This document shows positions 1 to 12,400 of a stretch of DNA of 64,000 nucleotides, one piece after another. Made by a program: the position numbers and the translations under genes. Numbering within the stretch: the stretch's first letter is position 1; every line of letters starts with the position of its first letter. Origin of the DNA: Loxodes magnus (lineage: Eukaryota > Ciliophora > Karyorelictea > Loxodida > Loxodidae); the NCBI GenBank assembly GCA_946699065.1, contig CAMPDV010000359.1:248001-312000 (forward strand). Direction: 5' to 3'. The notes below the pieces were generated by a model. The model ran no database searches. It worked only from the letters and a program-made list of their open reading frames with translations, and was not told the origin of the DNA.

Positions 1-605
1 TGTTATGTTTTAATTTTCTCTTAAATCTATTTCTAAGAACTTTAATTAATTGTTGCCTTTTATCTCAATTTCTTCTTCTTAGATTTGCTTTTATTTTTTA
101 AAATTTAGTTTAGCTAATTTGTTAAAGCTCTATCTTAATAACCTTCTATCTCTTTTATCTTTCTTACTTTCCATAGATATATTTATAAAAAATGATAAAA
201 TAAAAAGAATTGTTTGTTTTTATTTAAATTAAGCCTTTTGATATCTATTTATATTTTAATCTTAACTTAATTTTTATTTCTATTTAAGAAAATTAGAATT
301 ATAGTTACTGAAATTAATTATTTAAAGCTTTTACTTTAAATTATATTATTTGGATATAAAATTACCTTTTATATTAATTAAGCTATTTTATATCTTATAA
401 TTGAAGCTTATAATTATTATAAGTGTCTTACTTTAATTTAAAGTGATTAAAGGATAAAATATACTATCAATTATTTAATTTTTAATACTTTTATTATTAT
501 TTCAATAAAGCAATACATTTTAGCTAAACTTTCAAATTCCTATCTTTTAATTATTACCAATACTTATAACAAACAATATTCAAATTTCTTAACTTATTAT
601 TATCA
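1..605. other. AT-rich intergenic DNA, no gene seen
   Basis: Very AT-rich sequence with no motif, repeat or amino acid composition that supports a gene on either strand. It ends where the GC-richer head of the SINE-like element begins. Confidence 0.5.
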
Positions 606-1012
606 AATGCATGTCCGCCGCCTAACAAAAACTACTAGGTAATCTGGTCCAGTGTATACTGCACTGCGAGTAATCTCGCACTAGATCCCACCACGGGGAA
701 GGGTGGATAAGCTCCGTTGAGATATGCCTAACTTACCCCGAAGGTTCTCTTTAGCAGTATGAAAGTTTTACTGACGGGCCTTCTAATTAATGACTTAGTA
801 ACTAATTCTTATTTGGACCTTATTCAAGAAGACTGAAACATTTGACTCAAGATTTAAGAATAATTTTTAATAAGAAGATTCCCCATTTTGAGAAGCTGAC
901 ATGACTCATTGGACTTCTAGAACTTTAACAAGAAACATGAGAATATTTTTCTTAATATTAAGTATTAATATTGAAAGAGCTTCGTGCCAATAAGGTTCTA
1001 CGCGCTCTATAA
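606..1012 (+). mobile_element. SINE-like retroposon, long copy 1
   Basis: A unit of about 400 bp that is clearly GC-richer than its surroundings at 606-780. The whole length aligns with 56450-56830 on the opposite strand, so it is a dispersed repeat. It ends with the hairpin tail at 976-1010 that is also the 3' end of the LINE at 53.0-55.9 kb, which fixes the orientation as +. The head holds hairpins that both copies keep. A CCACC/GGTGG stem with a 9-nt loop becomes CAACC/GGTTG in copy 2. A CAGTG/CACTG stem becomes CAGTG/CATTG, which pairs by G-U only when read in this orientation. I see no convincing tRNA A and B boxes, so the origin of the head is unknown. Read as a non-autonomous element mobilised by the LINE (inference). 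Confidence 0.65.
976..1010 (+). repeat. LINE/SINE 3' tail hairpin, copy a
   Basis: Sense sequence starts GAGCTTCGTGCCAATAAGG and closes with GCGCTC, then TATAAT and an AT-rich run. The outer GAGC/GCTC stem is intact. The unit is found at eight places in the window, always at the 3' end of an element. Confidence 0.7.
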
Positions 1013-1639
1013 TAATTTTTATTGATTTTATTATAAACTTTAGATTTCTAATTTGGATTTCTTTTATTTTTTGAGTAAGTAACTTTTTGTAAATTTTAAG
1101 AACAAAACTTTTGTTAAAGATACAAATTTTTAATAAAAATCTCCTATAATCTGTTATAAATGATTTGCAAATATTTTAGAAGAAGAAATTAATTTAATAA
1201 AAATGTTATTGAAATGAAGTTACTGACAGAAATCAATTACTTCATTTTAATTATGTTTATTAAGTTCAAGCATCGTTCTTTTCATCTTTCAACTCGCCTC
1301 TGTTGCTTCTTGCAATTTCTTGTTGTTCTTCTTTAGATTCCAATTATTTATTTCATTTTTTCCTACAATTTTTATTATTTTTTAGTAAATTAATGTGAAC
1401 AATTTTTATTTGAAGGTCTACATAAATTTATTTTTGAGAAGTGAAATGTTAGTTTATAAAGAGTTTATCATAATTTATTATTTTTTCCAAGTTTTCTCCA
1501 GCAAATTTATCAGAAACATTTCTAAGGGAATCCAAATAGTAGATACATTCAAAAATATCTTTAAATGAATCTTTTCTTCCGCGTAGACATAGCACATTTA
1601 CATGACATAATGACGTTTATATTGAAAATTACAAGATTA

Positions 1640-2960
1640 GGTGCTAAATTTAAAGAATGAAATTATTTCTTTCCTGTATTCCTTGTTAAGTTTAGTATAA
1701 TTTATTGGAGGAAATTTCTGAAATCCTTCAAGTTGCTCTCTGAATATATATGCAATGGGCATGTCTCTATAGTGTTGAGTTGCTTCTTAATAAAATTTGT
1801 TTCTTATTATATCTTCGATACATTTATCAATAGAAAGTTAGTTAGAAAACATAATTTTATCCTACTTATTAATTCCATAGAACTGAAACATCTTTTTTAC
1901 TTACTAAAAGTACTAAAATTTTTACTTACAATTGCATTCAAAGAGTTTTCCTATATCGGATTCTGAATAAGTCCTAGTTTCTTTCCATATTATAAAGTAG
2001 AATCGGAAAAAGCGTTAATTCATTATATGCTCAAAGGTAGTAAATTAAGGTCTATGTAGATTTCCTCCGTATTCAGCCATAGAAAATGCAAACAAGGAAC
2101 AGAGCATTTTGAAGTGTTAGGGAGTAGCATTCTTGTATCTACTGAGAGTATAGATTTATTTCTTTACCAATTTAAAATAATTTTAAGTCTTTTATTTACA
2201 ATGGTTGATAAAATTTCCATTTTCTTGTATTAAAATTCCAAGGTAAGTCACTTGGTTCTTCTATTTATTACGCTAGCCTTCCAGTTTCAAATCAATTCAA
2301 TTAATTTAGCTCTTTTATTTTTAATAAATTGGATCACTTCACATTTACTAGTGTTTAGTTACAAAAAATCCATTGAAAATTCTGTTGCATTAATCTTGGA
2401 AGTTACATCCTTTAAGCATGACAAGACAGGGCTATAAGGTCATCTCATGTTCTGTATATGAAGTTCATATTGTGCAGACTATTCCTAGTTGTGAGTTTCT
2501 TTCCTGCTAATATCTGATTACTATATCATAATATTGGAATAAAAATTCTGAATCATGTTAACTCTTTTTCATAACTCCATTGTTGTGATGAAGTCTGCAA
2601 GTAGTTTACCTATCAATGAGAAAAGAGGAATTCAGGTTATTATAGAAAGACCCTAGTACCAGTATCAGATCCAACGGAAGTTTTAAAATCCTTTAATGTT
2701 GAAAAAGTGTCCTTCTCTCAATGCTGTAAAACATCTTTTCTACATAAATAAGAGTGGAAAGCATTTGAGCCTTTCTCTTCACTCTAATAGAGGTATTAAA
2801 CTTTTATGAAATTCTTATAGTTTTAATATATTATTGATAAAGTAGTTCATTGTTAATTACATCTCTTCTCCAGCATATTTTATGAAGTCATCCTTTATTC
2901 CATCTAGCCCAGCTGCCTTGCCGTTTGGAATATGCTCAATGATTTCTTGAACTTCTTAAA
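1640..2960 (-). mobile_element. LINE reverse-transcriptase fragment, decayed
   Basis: Read on the - strand with TAA/TAG as Gln and TGA as Trp, this stretch shows reverse-transcriptase motifs in order: NGKAAGLDGIKDDFIKYAGE near 2870-2940 (the usual GKAPGPDGI block), then LIYVEKMFYSIERR near 2700-2780 (motif A, with the usual Asp changed to Tyr), SFYNNLNSSFLID near 2630, and WDDLIALS near 2410-2450 (motif C, with the usual Tyr or Ala before the DD changed). The changed catalytic region and the lack of a continuous frame say it is dead. It closely resembles the fragment at 4.5-5.6 kb, so both belong to one family, distinct from the LINE at 53-56 kb. Ends are approximate. Confidence 0.65.
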
Positions 2961-3649
2961 ATTGTAAAAATAAAAAATTTTATAAGTGAGATGGTAATTG
3001 ATAAGTTAAGGATCTTAATAAACGAGATTTATTTATTTTAATTAATAAATCAAAATATTTCACAAGAAGCTAATGACAAGAAGACTTGATATTCTAGAAA
3101 TGGAGAAAGCAAAAAAGGAAGAAGGAGTAATTAAAGATAAACGATGAGATAAAGACAAAATTAAGCAAGCGTTTAAAAACATTTTTATAGCCTATAATTG
3201 AAGGAAGCAATTCTTGCAATTAAAGACGTCAAAAAACTCCTTTAGTTACAATTTAGGTGAATTAAATTAATGTTGATTTAAGTATTTTTGAATATAATAA
3301 CATAAGATAAATAATATAATTATCTTAATCTCTATTATTATAATTGATACTAAATTTGTATTTAGTAGAATATATATAATATAAGATACTAAAATATCAT
3401 TTCTTTCATTTATTGCTATTATCATAATATATAATAATTTAATATAGCAATTATAATTAAACTTTATATTAGGTTAAAAATATTAAATAAGTCATATTAT
3501 TTAACTTACTAATTTTTTAATTAAGTATATAAAAGCTTACTTGTATAAAATTAAATTATTCCATTAAAATATAAATTTACCTCTAAGTAAATGTTTTATC
3601 ATTTAAATTTAACTAAAACAATCTTGTGACATCTTTTCATTGTTGGAAT

Positions 3650-3860
3650 TACTTCCTTCAATTCAAGATGTTATAGATTTATTTAAATGTTTTTCACTTC
3701 TTCACACTTTCGTTTTCATCATCTTCTTCATCAGTTTATTCCTTCTATTCTTCCTTTTACTCTTCTTGTTCATCTTCCTCCTTTTTATCTTCCTCATTCT
3801 CTTCATCTTTTTCTTGGTCTTTCACTTCTTCTCCTTAGTTGCAGAATTTTCTTATCAATC
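3650..3860 (-). repeat. Purine-rich low-complexity tract, acidic if translated
   Basis: The - strand is almost pure purine. One frame reads as a Glu/Asp/Lys/Gln-rich stretch (EEVKDQEKDEENEED and on). It could be part of a small acidic protein or simple low-complexity DNA. No domain or clear start supports a gene. Confidence 0.35.
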
Positions 3861-4499
3861 ATCTTTTTCCAGTTCAAATAATTCTAATCTCCTTTTAATC
3901 AACATCCTACGAAAAATTTGTATTTTCAGATCAATCTAATTTGTTTTTTTGAAATTAATTGATATAGTTTTGGTTATATGCTATTAGTCTTCTAACATCA
4001 CATTATCCAATCTTTGCTATTATCCATTCCCGCATGCCTATATAGCAATTATAATCCAAAATATGCTAAAAATTATAAAATTCTCCACAAATGCAATGGG
4101 GATTCTCGATAGAATAATGTCTATCTTGAAGGTCTTTTCGAAAGTTGTAGCTTTATGTTCTGAGTTTGTATATACTAATTATTTCTCTTCGATATGATTT
4201 ATTTAATTTAGGATAGGTAATTTAGGGGAATTATTATTATTAGAATTATTGTATAAATAATTTTGCAAAAGGCATCCTTTTTAGTCTTTAAGTGGTTGTT
4301 TTGTAGAATTAATGTTGAATCTTACTTTTAACATATTTCGTAAAATTATTAATGCTATTATTATATTCCTAATTATTAATATCTATTTCGTAATATTCAG
4401 ATAGTCATACTACTTAGTCTCTATATTAATAACCTTCTTATCAGTTATTCTTAAAAAGAGATCCTATTGTTGATAAAGGATGATTAATACTTTATTATC

Positions 4500-5640
4500 G
4501 TATTTTCTAAACAAATTTAAAAAACCTCAGAGCTATAATACGCTTAAATGCCATTCAGTTAAGATTTATATAACAAGACTCATTAAAAGTATTTTCAGGT
4601 GTTTAAAAGGCTTTTCTATCAATCTTATGTTTTTATCAATTTTATTTAATGTTGCAGTAATTCCATTTTAGATAGGCCAAGCTACTAATTCTCCTCCATA
4701 TTCTGCTTAGGAAGCGTGAACATTCTTCACAAAGTCTTAAAGTGTTAAGGTGTCACATTTTTATGCCTTGATAAAGTAAATACTTCCTTCTTCATAGCAG
4801 ACAGATATTTAATTGAGACCTGTTTGCAGTGATTAATTAATTCCTTTATTTAATGCAGAGTTACTCCTAAATATGAAATTTCCTATTTTATGAATGATTT
4901 CCAATCTTTAAGTTTAAGTTTTCCTCTTTTCTTTTATTTTTTTAGAAACTGAATTGTTTCATATTTATAAGCATTTATTTTAAGTTAAGTTCCATTAAAA
5001 ACTCTATTTGCTTAATCTATTCATTTTTACTTATTTTTTAGATTTTTAAAGGAGTATTAAATCATCTGCCCATCCTCTGCAAGCGAAACTATTACTGAAG
5101 CTGTTACATTTTAATCCAATACTATTTCCTTTACTTTTTATATATCTGATAACAGTATCATAGTACAACAGACCTAGCACTGGTACATGCGAACTTCCTT
5201 ACATTACTCCATTGCTATATTTAAGTTTTTTAGAATATCTTCCATCTATAAGGAATTAAGAACTTAGATTATTATAGAAAGATTCAAATGCTAATATCAA
5301 TCCTAACGGTAATTTAACTCGCTTCAGTTGATGGAAAAGCAAAATTCTTTCTATAGAGTCAAACATTTTTTCCACATCAATCAAAGTTGCTATTAGTTTT
5401 GTTTTTCCTTTGGTTTACTTTAGAAATAAATCTACAATTTATTGTATTACTCAAATCTACTGAGTAGTCTACTTCTATTTTAAAAATCCCATTTAACTTT
5501 TATGGATTAAGTTCCTTTAATATATCAACTAAAATAATCTTTTTAGGAGTATTCTATCATACAATTTCAGTTGGTGTTAATAAGAGAGATTGGTCGTAAA
5601 TTATTTCAATGATCTTTGTTGGGATTTTTTAAATCTGGCT
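4500..5640 (-). mobile_element. LINE reverse-transcriptase fragment, second copy of the family
   Basis: On the - strand, LIDVEKMFDSIERILLFHQL near 5300-5390 is a good motif A with the catalytic Asp, followed by LPLGLILAFESFYNN. Motif C appears as RGWADDLI near 5060-5100. Segments match the fragment at 1.6-3.0 kb in order and sequence. No endonuclease region or 3' tail hairpin is attached, so it looks truncated at both ends. This copy keeps the key Asp residues better than its neighbour, which suggests a somewhat younger insertion. Confidence 0.65.
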
Positions 5641-6774
5641 GGTTATTATTAAAATTGGGATGATTATTATTGCTTAATTATTATAATTATAATGACGAAA
5701 TGTAGTAAAAGTTTTGGTTAGTTTTCTTATCTACTCTTAGCTTAATTCTAGAATATGACTTTAAATGGTAATATGGTAGATTTGTCATTATTGTAGTTGT
5801 TCTGAAGTAATTGGTTTTTAATTCTATTTCACTATTTATTTTTTAATAATAAGGATTTTTAAGCTAAACTAAAATAATAATAAAGTATTTAGCTATGATT
5901 CTTAATAGGTTCTTTAAACTTAAATATCAAGTTATTTGAAAACATATCTTTAGCATTTTAACATATTCTAAGATATCTAGCTCTTTAGAACATTCTATAT
6001 CTTAATCATTCATAATCTTTTAAACATATTTTTTAAATTTAAGATTGCTCCAAGACGGAAAACTAATTTTTAGTCTAAAAGAATATTTCTATTCTTTTTA
6101 AGTTTTGTACAATAAACGTAAAAGCTTTAGAGTAATACTTAGTAGCTTTACAGGAATAAGAATGTATTTGTTTATTGGTTACTAGTTACTGTTTCTTAAT
6201 AGATTTCTTAACAAATTCATTATTTCTTTAGCTCTCTTTAGTTTAATCTTGTTTAAATCTATTCCTTTAATGTAATCAAGCACCTATATATAAATCCTTA
6301 TTAATCTAATGAATAAAATTTAGCTCCTTTAAATATGCAAAGGCCTCTAAGTAAGATCTTGATTATAATATTTGGTTGTAAAATAAAAAATAGGTATTGA
6401 TTGTTGGTATATTAAAAGAATTTTTGATACTCTTTTTAATAGTTTTAGGATATTATATTTTAAACTAATTTAGAATAGTAAGTAAGCATAGCGCTTATAA
6501 AGATACATTTTTATGATATTTCTATTGTTCATACTTATTAGTTTCTGCTTTTAAAGAATCATTATCTACATAATAGAGCAATTTAATCTGTTAAACTATT
6601 TAGTTTATTTTTCTGTAAAAGGTTTATTTCTTAAGGATTATTTCATTTTTAATTAACTATTTAAGATTTGCTTCTATATTTTGCATTCCACTATTGCAAA
6701 ATAATTATCTATTTTAGCTTCAAATTATAAGTCAATTAAGCACATTATATCTTAACTCTCAACCAATTACCCCT
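5641..6774. other. AT-rich DNA, no gene seen
   Basis: No family motif or stable composition on either strand. It separates the LINE fragment from a truncated SINE copy. Confidence 0.4.
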
Positions 6775-6935
6775 ATTCAAATAACCAGATTCCTCATTTG
6801 GAGAAGCGGAGTGACTCATTGGACGATCAGAATGACAACATAAAGTATGAGAACACTTTATTTGTTATCCAAATTAAAATTGAAAGAGCTGCGCGCCAAT
6901 GAGGTGCTACTCACTATAATCATATTTATTTAACT
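6775..6935 (+). mobile_element. SINE-like retroposon, 5'-truncated copy
   Basis: Matches the last 160 bp or so of the SINE-like element at 606-1012: the block ATTCCTCATTTGGAGAAGC, the block GTGACTCATTGGAC, the block AGTATGAGAA and then the tail hairpin at 6889-6922. The GC-rich head is missing, as expected for reverse transcription that stopped early. It ends in an AT-rich run with a TTTA repeat like the LINE end. Confidence 0.65.
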
Positions 6936-7559
6936 GAAATTAATTTAAGATAATTACGTACACTAGGATAGCCTGCTAAAATATGTTTTAGGCCTTTTTT
7001 CTTAGGTAATTTGACTAGTTTGATAAATTTAGGAAGCAAGGGCATTTGAATATTTCTATGATTAGAAGTAAATTGAAATAAATGAGTATAATTTAGAGTT
7101 AGAAATTAGTAAGCATTTTATAGTCCTAATAAGTAAATAGTTAATGATTTTAATTCTATCTGGTTTTAGTCTGTCATCTAATTATTTAATCTTTGATGTT
7201 TTTATATTGATATATATTTTATTAATTCTAAGCTATATTTAAATATCTCCTTTTTCATAATATATGCTTTATGAATTTGTCTCAAGCAATGTTTTATAGA
7301 TTAATCATCCTTATCTAATTTTAGTAAAAAGTTATAGCTTATAATATCTAATAGCATCAAGTATAAGTTTTCTATTTCCAATAATTAGAAGCAAGTAAAT
7401 AAAAAAGCTTTTATTTATATCGTGAAGCTTTCTTATTTTATTCAAATTTGTTAAAAATACTTTAGCTTTTTTATAATCTTTACTTAAGATTTAAGATACT
7501 ATATATCTTTCTAAAATTCAAGTCTCTCAAATTTTATATACTAATTCTATATCTCAAGA

Positions 7560-8045
7560 TACTTCTCTATTCAATTTACTCTAGATCCTACATCAAATAC
7601 AATCCTTATTTTCAATAAGTCATATCTAACCAGCTACTCTATTACCAAATCAAAAGTGCAAATCAGAATTAAACTTTACTTATTAGTCAAATCATTCATA
7701 ATCATCATCAGTAGATTAATGCTTCTTAGCTTACCATCAGTTTAACTCTTCAATCCTGCTAAATTATTTTTAAAAAAGAGTTATGGCAAGTTCCATCTCT
7801 TTACTACCAAACAGTACTCATTTATCACCCACTTCAGACCAGAATTTAAAGTTGCCACAGCTGACATTCTTTCGTTCCATGTTCAGAGAATATAACAAAG
7901 CAGTGGAGGATATTATCTATTACTGGCACTTTATTCCCTAACCTATGATGAAGCTATTCTTTACTTTGTCACACAATTGATGGCTTTAATTCCTTTGGAG
8001 GTTCCATCCACCAAAGCAAGCTGAGCAATCTAAAGTTTGGGAACC
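7560..8045. other. Coding-like stretch of uncertain strand
   Basis: This block is GC-richer than its flanks and translates into plausible globular protein on both strands under the recoded table. The + strand gives a run with FHLFTTKQYSFITHFRPEF and YSLTYDEAILYFVTQLMA. The - strand gives ILWTWNERMSAVATLNSG followed by LKWVINEYCLVVKRWN. I recognise neither and cannot choose between them from composition alone. It directly abuts the LINE 3' fragment that starts near 8075, so it may be a gene remnant that the LINE landed in. Confidence 0.3.
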
Positions 8046-8074
8046 TACATATTTTCGATTATAATATATATTCT

Positions 8075-8450
8075 TGAACGAAGGAAAAGAGGATACTTAG
8101 AAAAAATACCTTAAAGCAAAGAATTAGGAAAGGATAGCATAATTTTAAGAGGAAGCTTCTATGATTATTCAAATTTCATGTTCATTGATAAAGATAGATT
8201 AAGCAAATTAAATAATTAAATAGGATAACGAAATAAGAATTATAAAAAGAAGATAAAAAGAAGACCGACAATTAAAGCTATAATGTAAGAAAGGCAATTA
8301 TTAATGAACGAAGAAAGAAATAAACAATGGGATGAAATAAATGGGGAAATTTTTATGCCAAAAGGTATCTTGAGGAGATAGAAATTTTCTAACAATTTAA
8401 TAAGAGCTGGACGCCATTGAGGAGCTACGCGCTCTATAACTAATGTTTTT
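8075..8450 (+). mobile_element. 5'-truncated LINE, 3' end only
   Basis: The + strand translation runs parallel to the C-terminus of the LINE ORF at 53-56 kb: ERRKRGYLEKIPQSKELGKD here against KKGYLEKKIEWKKEIGKDY there, and FMPKGILRR here against FLLPEGLLEE there. It is followed at 8404-8437 by the shared tail hairpin. Only about 375 bp remain. It is the clearest evidence that the tail belongs to the LINE family. Confidence 0.65.
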
Positions 8451-9434
8451 TTAATCAAGATTTTCAAATAATTTAATCCGTCTGTAAATTTCCTGTAGTG
8501 TAAAACGCTGAGAAAAATTTAATTTAATTTTTTACGCGCTTTGTTACTTTTTCTTTTTAAACAGCACTACTTTCATCATTTTTTCATTCCGTTTTGCTCC
8601 ATTCAAAATTTTCTTCTTTCATCTTTTCCAAACTCTTCCAATTTCTCCATTTTCCTAATAAATTTTTTGCTATCAATTTTTTCCCTTTTCATCATTTTAT
8701 CTCCATCTCTCTTTTTATTATCTTATTATAAAAACACTCTCTTTAAAATTTTCTATCGTTAAACTTTAACCATTCACACTTTTTTCCCAACTTTTAGTCT
8801 CTCCTTTTTACTTTTTAGGTAGTTTTTAACAATATTAATTCCGTCACTCAAATCTCCTCTATTTAAAATACTGACAAAAAAACTAAATTTTGTTTGACAA
8901 TTTATATATAAACTTTTATATTCTTCATTTTAATTCTTAGTCATTCCATAAGCATAATCCCTCTTTATTCTCTTCATTTTCAAGTTTCTATTTAGATATT
9001 ATTTTTTCTTTTATATCAAAAATATTTTATTCATACAACATTCCTCTTCTTTGTACTCTCACAAAATAAACAATCTATACTCTACTTATTAACTCTACTA
9101 TTTTATTTTTCTCATTCTTTATCTATTCCCTGCAAACCATCCACTCCATTCTTTTTCTCACTTTGATTTTCTCAGTTTTCTATCAGATACAAAACTCAAT
9201 TATCTCCTCTTAGTTATCTTCAGCACTCCTCCCTCCTTCTAAATTTATTTCTTAAAACCCATCTTCTTAACTCTCTTTCTAACTCTTTTAAAAATAATAA
9301 ATTTAACTATTCTATAAAACTACGATATTTAGATCCCACTTATCTACTTAATCTTAAAGCAAAAGATATTTAAATATATAATAATTTATTTATCTTAATT
9401 CTAATTATAATTATTTCTATTTATCTCTAAAATC
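8451..9434. other. Pyrimidine-rich intergenic DNA downstream of the NLR-like gene
   Basis: T- and C-rich on the + strand with no domain I can identify. It lies just past the TGA that ends the - strand gene and probably holds its 3' untranslated region. No polyadenylation signal can be named with confidence. Confidence 0.4.
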
Positions 9435-12400
9435 TCAGCTCAATGAAAGCCATTCTTCATGGATAAGTCTCTCATTCCTCTCATCCATATACACTTCCTT
9501 AAAATCACATTCATGCACTTTCAAACCATTCCTTCCAATCATCCTCTTAATCGTATAACCCAGTGGACCCTTTGTTGTATCCCATATTTTTATTGTTTTA
9601 TCAGCACTTCCCGATATTAGATACTTACTATCACTTGTTATCGTTAAAGATAAAACGTAAGAAGTATGACCATTTAATGTTCTAAGAAGGTCATAAGTTT
9701 GCATATCCCAAATTTTTATTGTTTTATCCTTACTTGCCGATATTAAATACTTGTTTTAATTTGTTAATGTAAGAGATCTAACAGTTTTAGAATGTCCTTC
9801 CAATGTCTTTAAGAGATCATAAGTTTACATATCCCAAATTTTTATTGTTTTATCCCCACTTCCCGATATTAGTTACTTGTTGTCACTTGTTATCGTAAGA
9901 GAATAAACAGAATCTGTATGATCCTCCATTGTCTAAAAGAGATCATAAGTTTGCATATCTCATATTCTTACTGTTTTATCATAACTTCCCGAAATTAGAT
10001 ACTTATTTTCACTTGTTAACGTAAGAGATCTAACAGAAGAAGTATGACCTTATAGAGTCTTAAAGAGATTATAAGTTTACATATCTCATATTTTTATTGT
10101 TGTATCAACACTTCCTGATATTAGATACTTATTATCGTTTGTTATCGTTAAAGATAAAACTTAAGAAGCATGACCTTTTATTGTTCTAAGGAGACCATAA
10201 GTTTACATATCTCATATTTTTATTGTTGTATCACCACTTCCTGATATTAAAAACTTGTCATCACTTGTTAACGTTAGACATAAGACGATTCAAGTATGAC
10301 CCTCCAATACCTTTAGGAGATCATAAGTTTGCATATCCCAAATTCTTATTTTTTTATCTTCACTTCCCGATATCAGATACTTGGTGTCACTTGTTATCGC
10401 TAGAGATAAAATAGAATCTGTATGACTTTATAGAGGCTTAGTAAGATTCTCTATAAACACATTCCAAATTTTTATTGTTTTATCCCAACTTCCTGATATT
10501 AAATACTTGTTGTCGTTTGTCAACGCAAGAGATCTAACGGTTTTAGTATGACCTTATAGAGTCCTAAAGAGATCATAAGTTTACATATCCCATATTCTTA
10601 TTGTTTCATCCTCACTTCCCGATATTAGATACTTATTATCATTTGTTAACGTTAGAGATAAAACAGTTCGAATATGACCCTCCAATGTCTTTAAGATATC
10701 ATAAGTTTACATATCCCAAATTTTTATTGTCGTATCGTCGCTTCCCGATATCAGATACTTGCTGTCACTTGTTATTGCTAGAGATTAAACAGAATCTTTA
10801 TGTCCCTCCAATGTTCTAAAGAGTTCATAAGTTTGTATATTCCAAATTTTTATTGCTGTATCCTCACTTCCCGATATTAGATACTTGTTGTCACTTGTTA
10901 ACGTAAGAGATAAAACAGTATCTGTATGACTCTCCAATGTCTTAAAGAGATTATAAGTTTTCATATCCCAAATTTTTATCTTTGCATCATCACTTCCCAG
11001 AATTAGATATTTATCGTCACTTGTTATCGTAAGAGATTAAACAGAATCTATTTGACCCTCCAATGTTTTAAAGAGATCATAAGTTTTCATATCCCATATT
11101 TTTATTGTTTTATCCTTACTTCCCGATATCAAATATTTGTTGTCACTTGTTAGCGTAAGAAATCTAACAGAACCTGTATGGCCTGTTATTGTTCTAATGA
11201 GATCATAAGTTTACATATCCCAAATTTTAATAGTCTTATCCTTACTTCCCGATATAAGATACTTGTTGTCACTTGTTAATATTAGAGATAAAACATAAGA
11301 AGTATGGCCCGTTATAGTTGGCATTTAACCAAAATTAACTTATTTCATGTTTGCACCATTGAATTTGCAATTCCTCAGCCAAGCTCTACTAAAATTAGCC
11401 TTATTTAGATTTGAGTTACTTAAATCACAATGATCAAACACCGAATCACATAAATCTGCCTCAGGCACTTATATACTCGATAGATCTTGCTATATAAACT
11501 GATAATCCATCCAATTCAATATTGTTATACAATTAGCAGCCGCCTTTTATAAAGAGGAATTTGATTTTGTCATCATCACTATCTCCAATAGATTTGATTA
11601 AACTTAAGCTGTACAATTAATCTCTCTTATAAACTATTAGATCTCCTTTATATCCACTATTGAATACTTATTTATATTGTGAGTCTCTATTAAATTCAAA
11701 TCATTTTTTACTAGTTTAAGTATTAAACCTATGATATTCTTAGCCACATAGTAATCCCTTATAGAAGCATGAATAAACTCAAATCTCTTTTAATCGTTTT
11801 ACTCTTTTATCTATATCAAGCATCCTATATGATTGGAACTCTCAGTAATTTAATCAATTAATTACTAGATAGTTTAATCCATACTCTCTAACTCTACTTG
11901 CTTCTATAGCATCTAGTAAGCAGCATTTATTTAAATTTCCTCAAATAACGCTTTCAATTTTTTGATTTTTTTAGTGTCGTAACCTAAATTTTCCAACTTT
12001 CCTTATGTCTTTTCATTCCATTTATTAATAAATATCTCATATATCTTTGCCTTTTACACTTTTATGTCAACTCCACTCTTCAAATACTTTACTATTTCTT
12101 CTTCACTCATACATATATATAGCAAAAAGGGATTATTTAAAATTTCCATTAGGCCTGGAATTCTTTAGATTATGCTCATTTATTCTTTAACCTTTTCTTC
12201 CTCTACTTTTGACTATCCATTTGGATCTTGATTTGTATTTTAACTGATACTTTGATTCTATTTCCTTACGACCAACTTGATATATTATTCTATCTATTTT
12301 GGATCAAAAGGCTTGATATATAACTCTTGCAACTCTTGTACTTAAGCTCTTTCACTTTTAAAAGGAGAAAAGTAATGTTTATAATTTTCAGCTGTTAAAG

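Noticed and set aside
606-860. SRP (7SL) RNA on the - strand
   Set aside because: The - strand has an ACGGAGC block and a GTGGTGGGATC to CAGTGCAGTAT run that resemble SRP RNA. But the element's 3' tail and the G-U pair in its second copy both show that it is transcribed from the + strand, and a SINE would carry 7SL in sense. The likeness is probably chance.
3640-3939. Standard-code ORF of 99 codons, hydrophobic
   Set aside because: It is the antisense of a purine-rich acidic tract; its Phe/Leu content comes from the T-rich strand, not from selection.
10223-10819. + strand frames of 63-72 codons in the NLR-like gene
   Set aside because: Antisense shadows of the - strand WD40 repeats, with the same 126-bp period.
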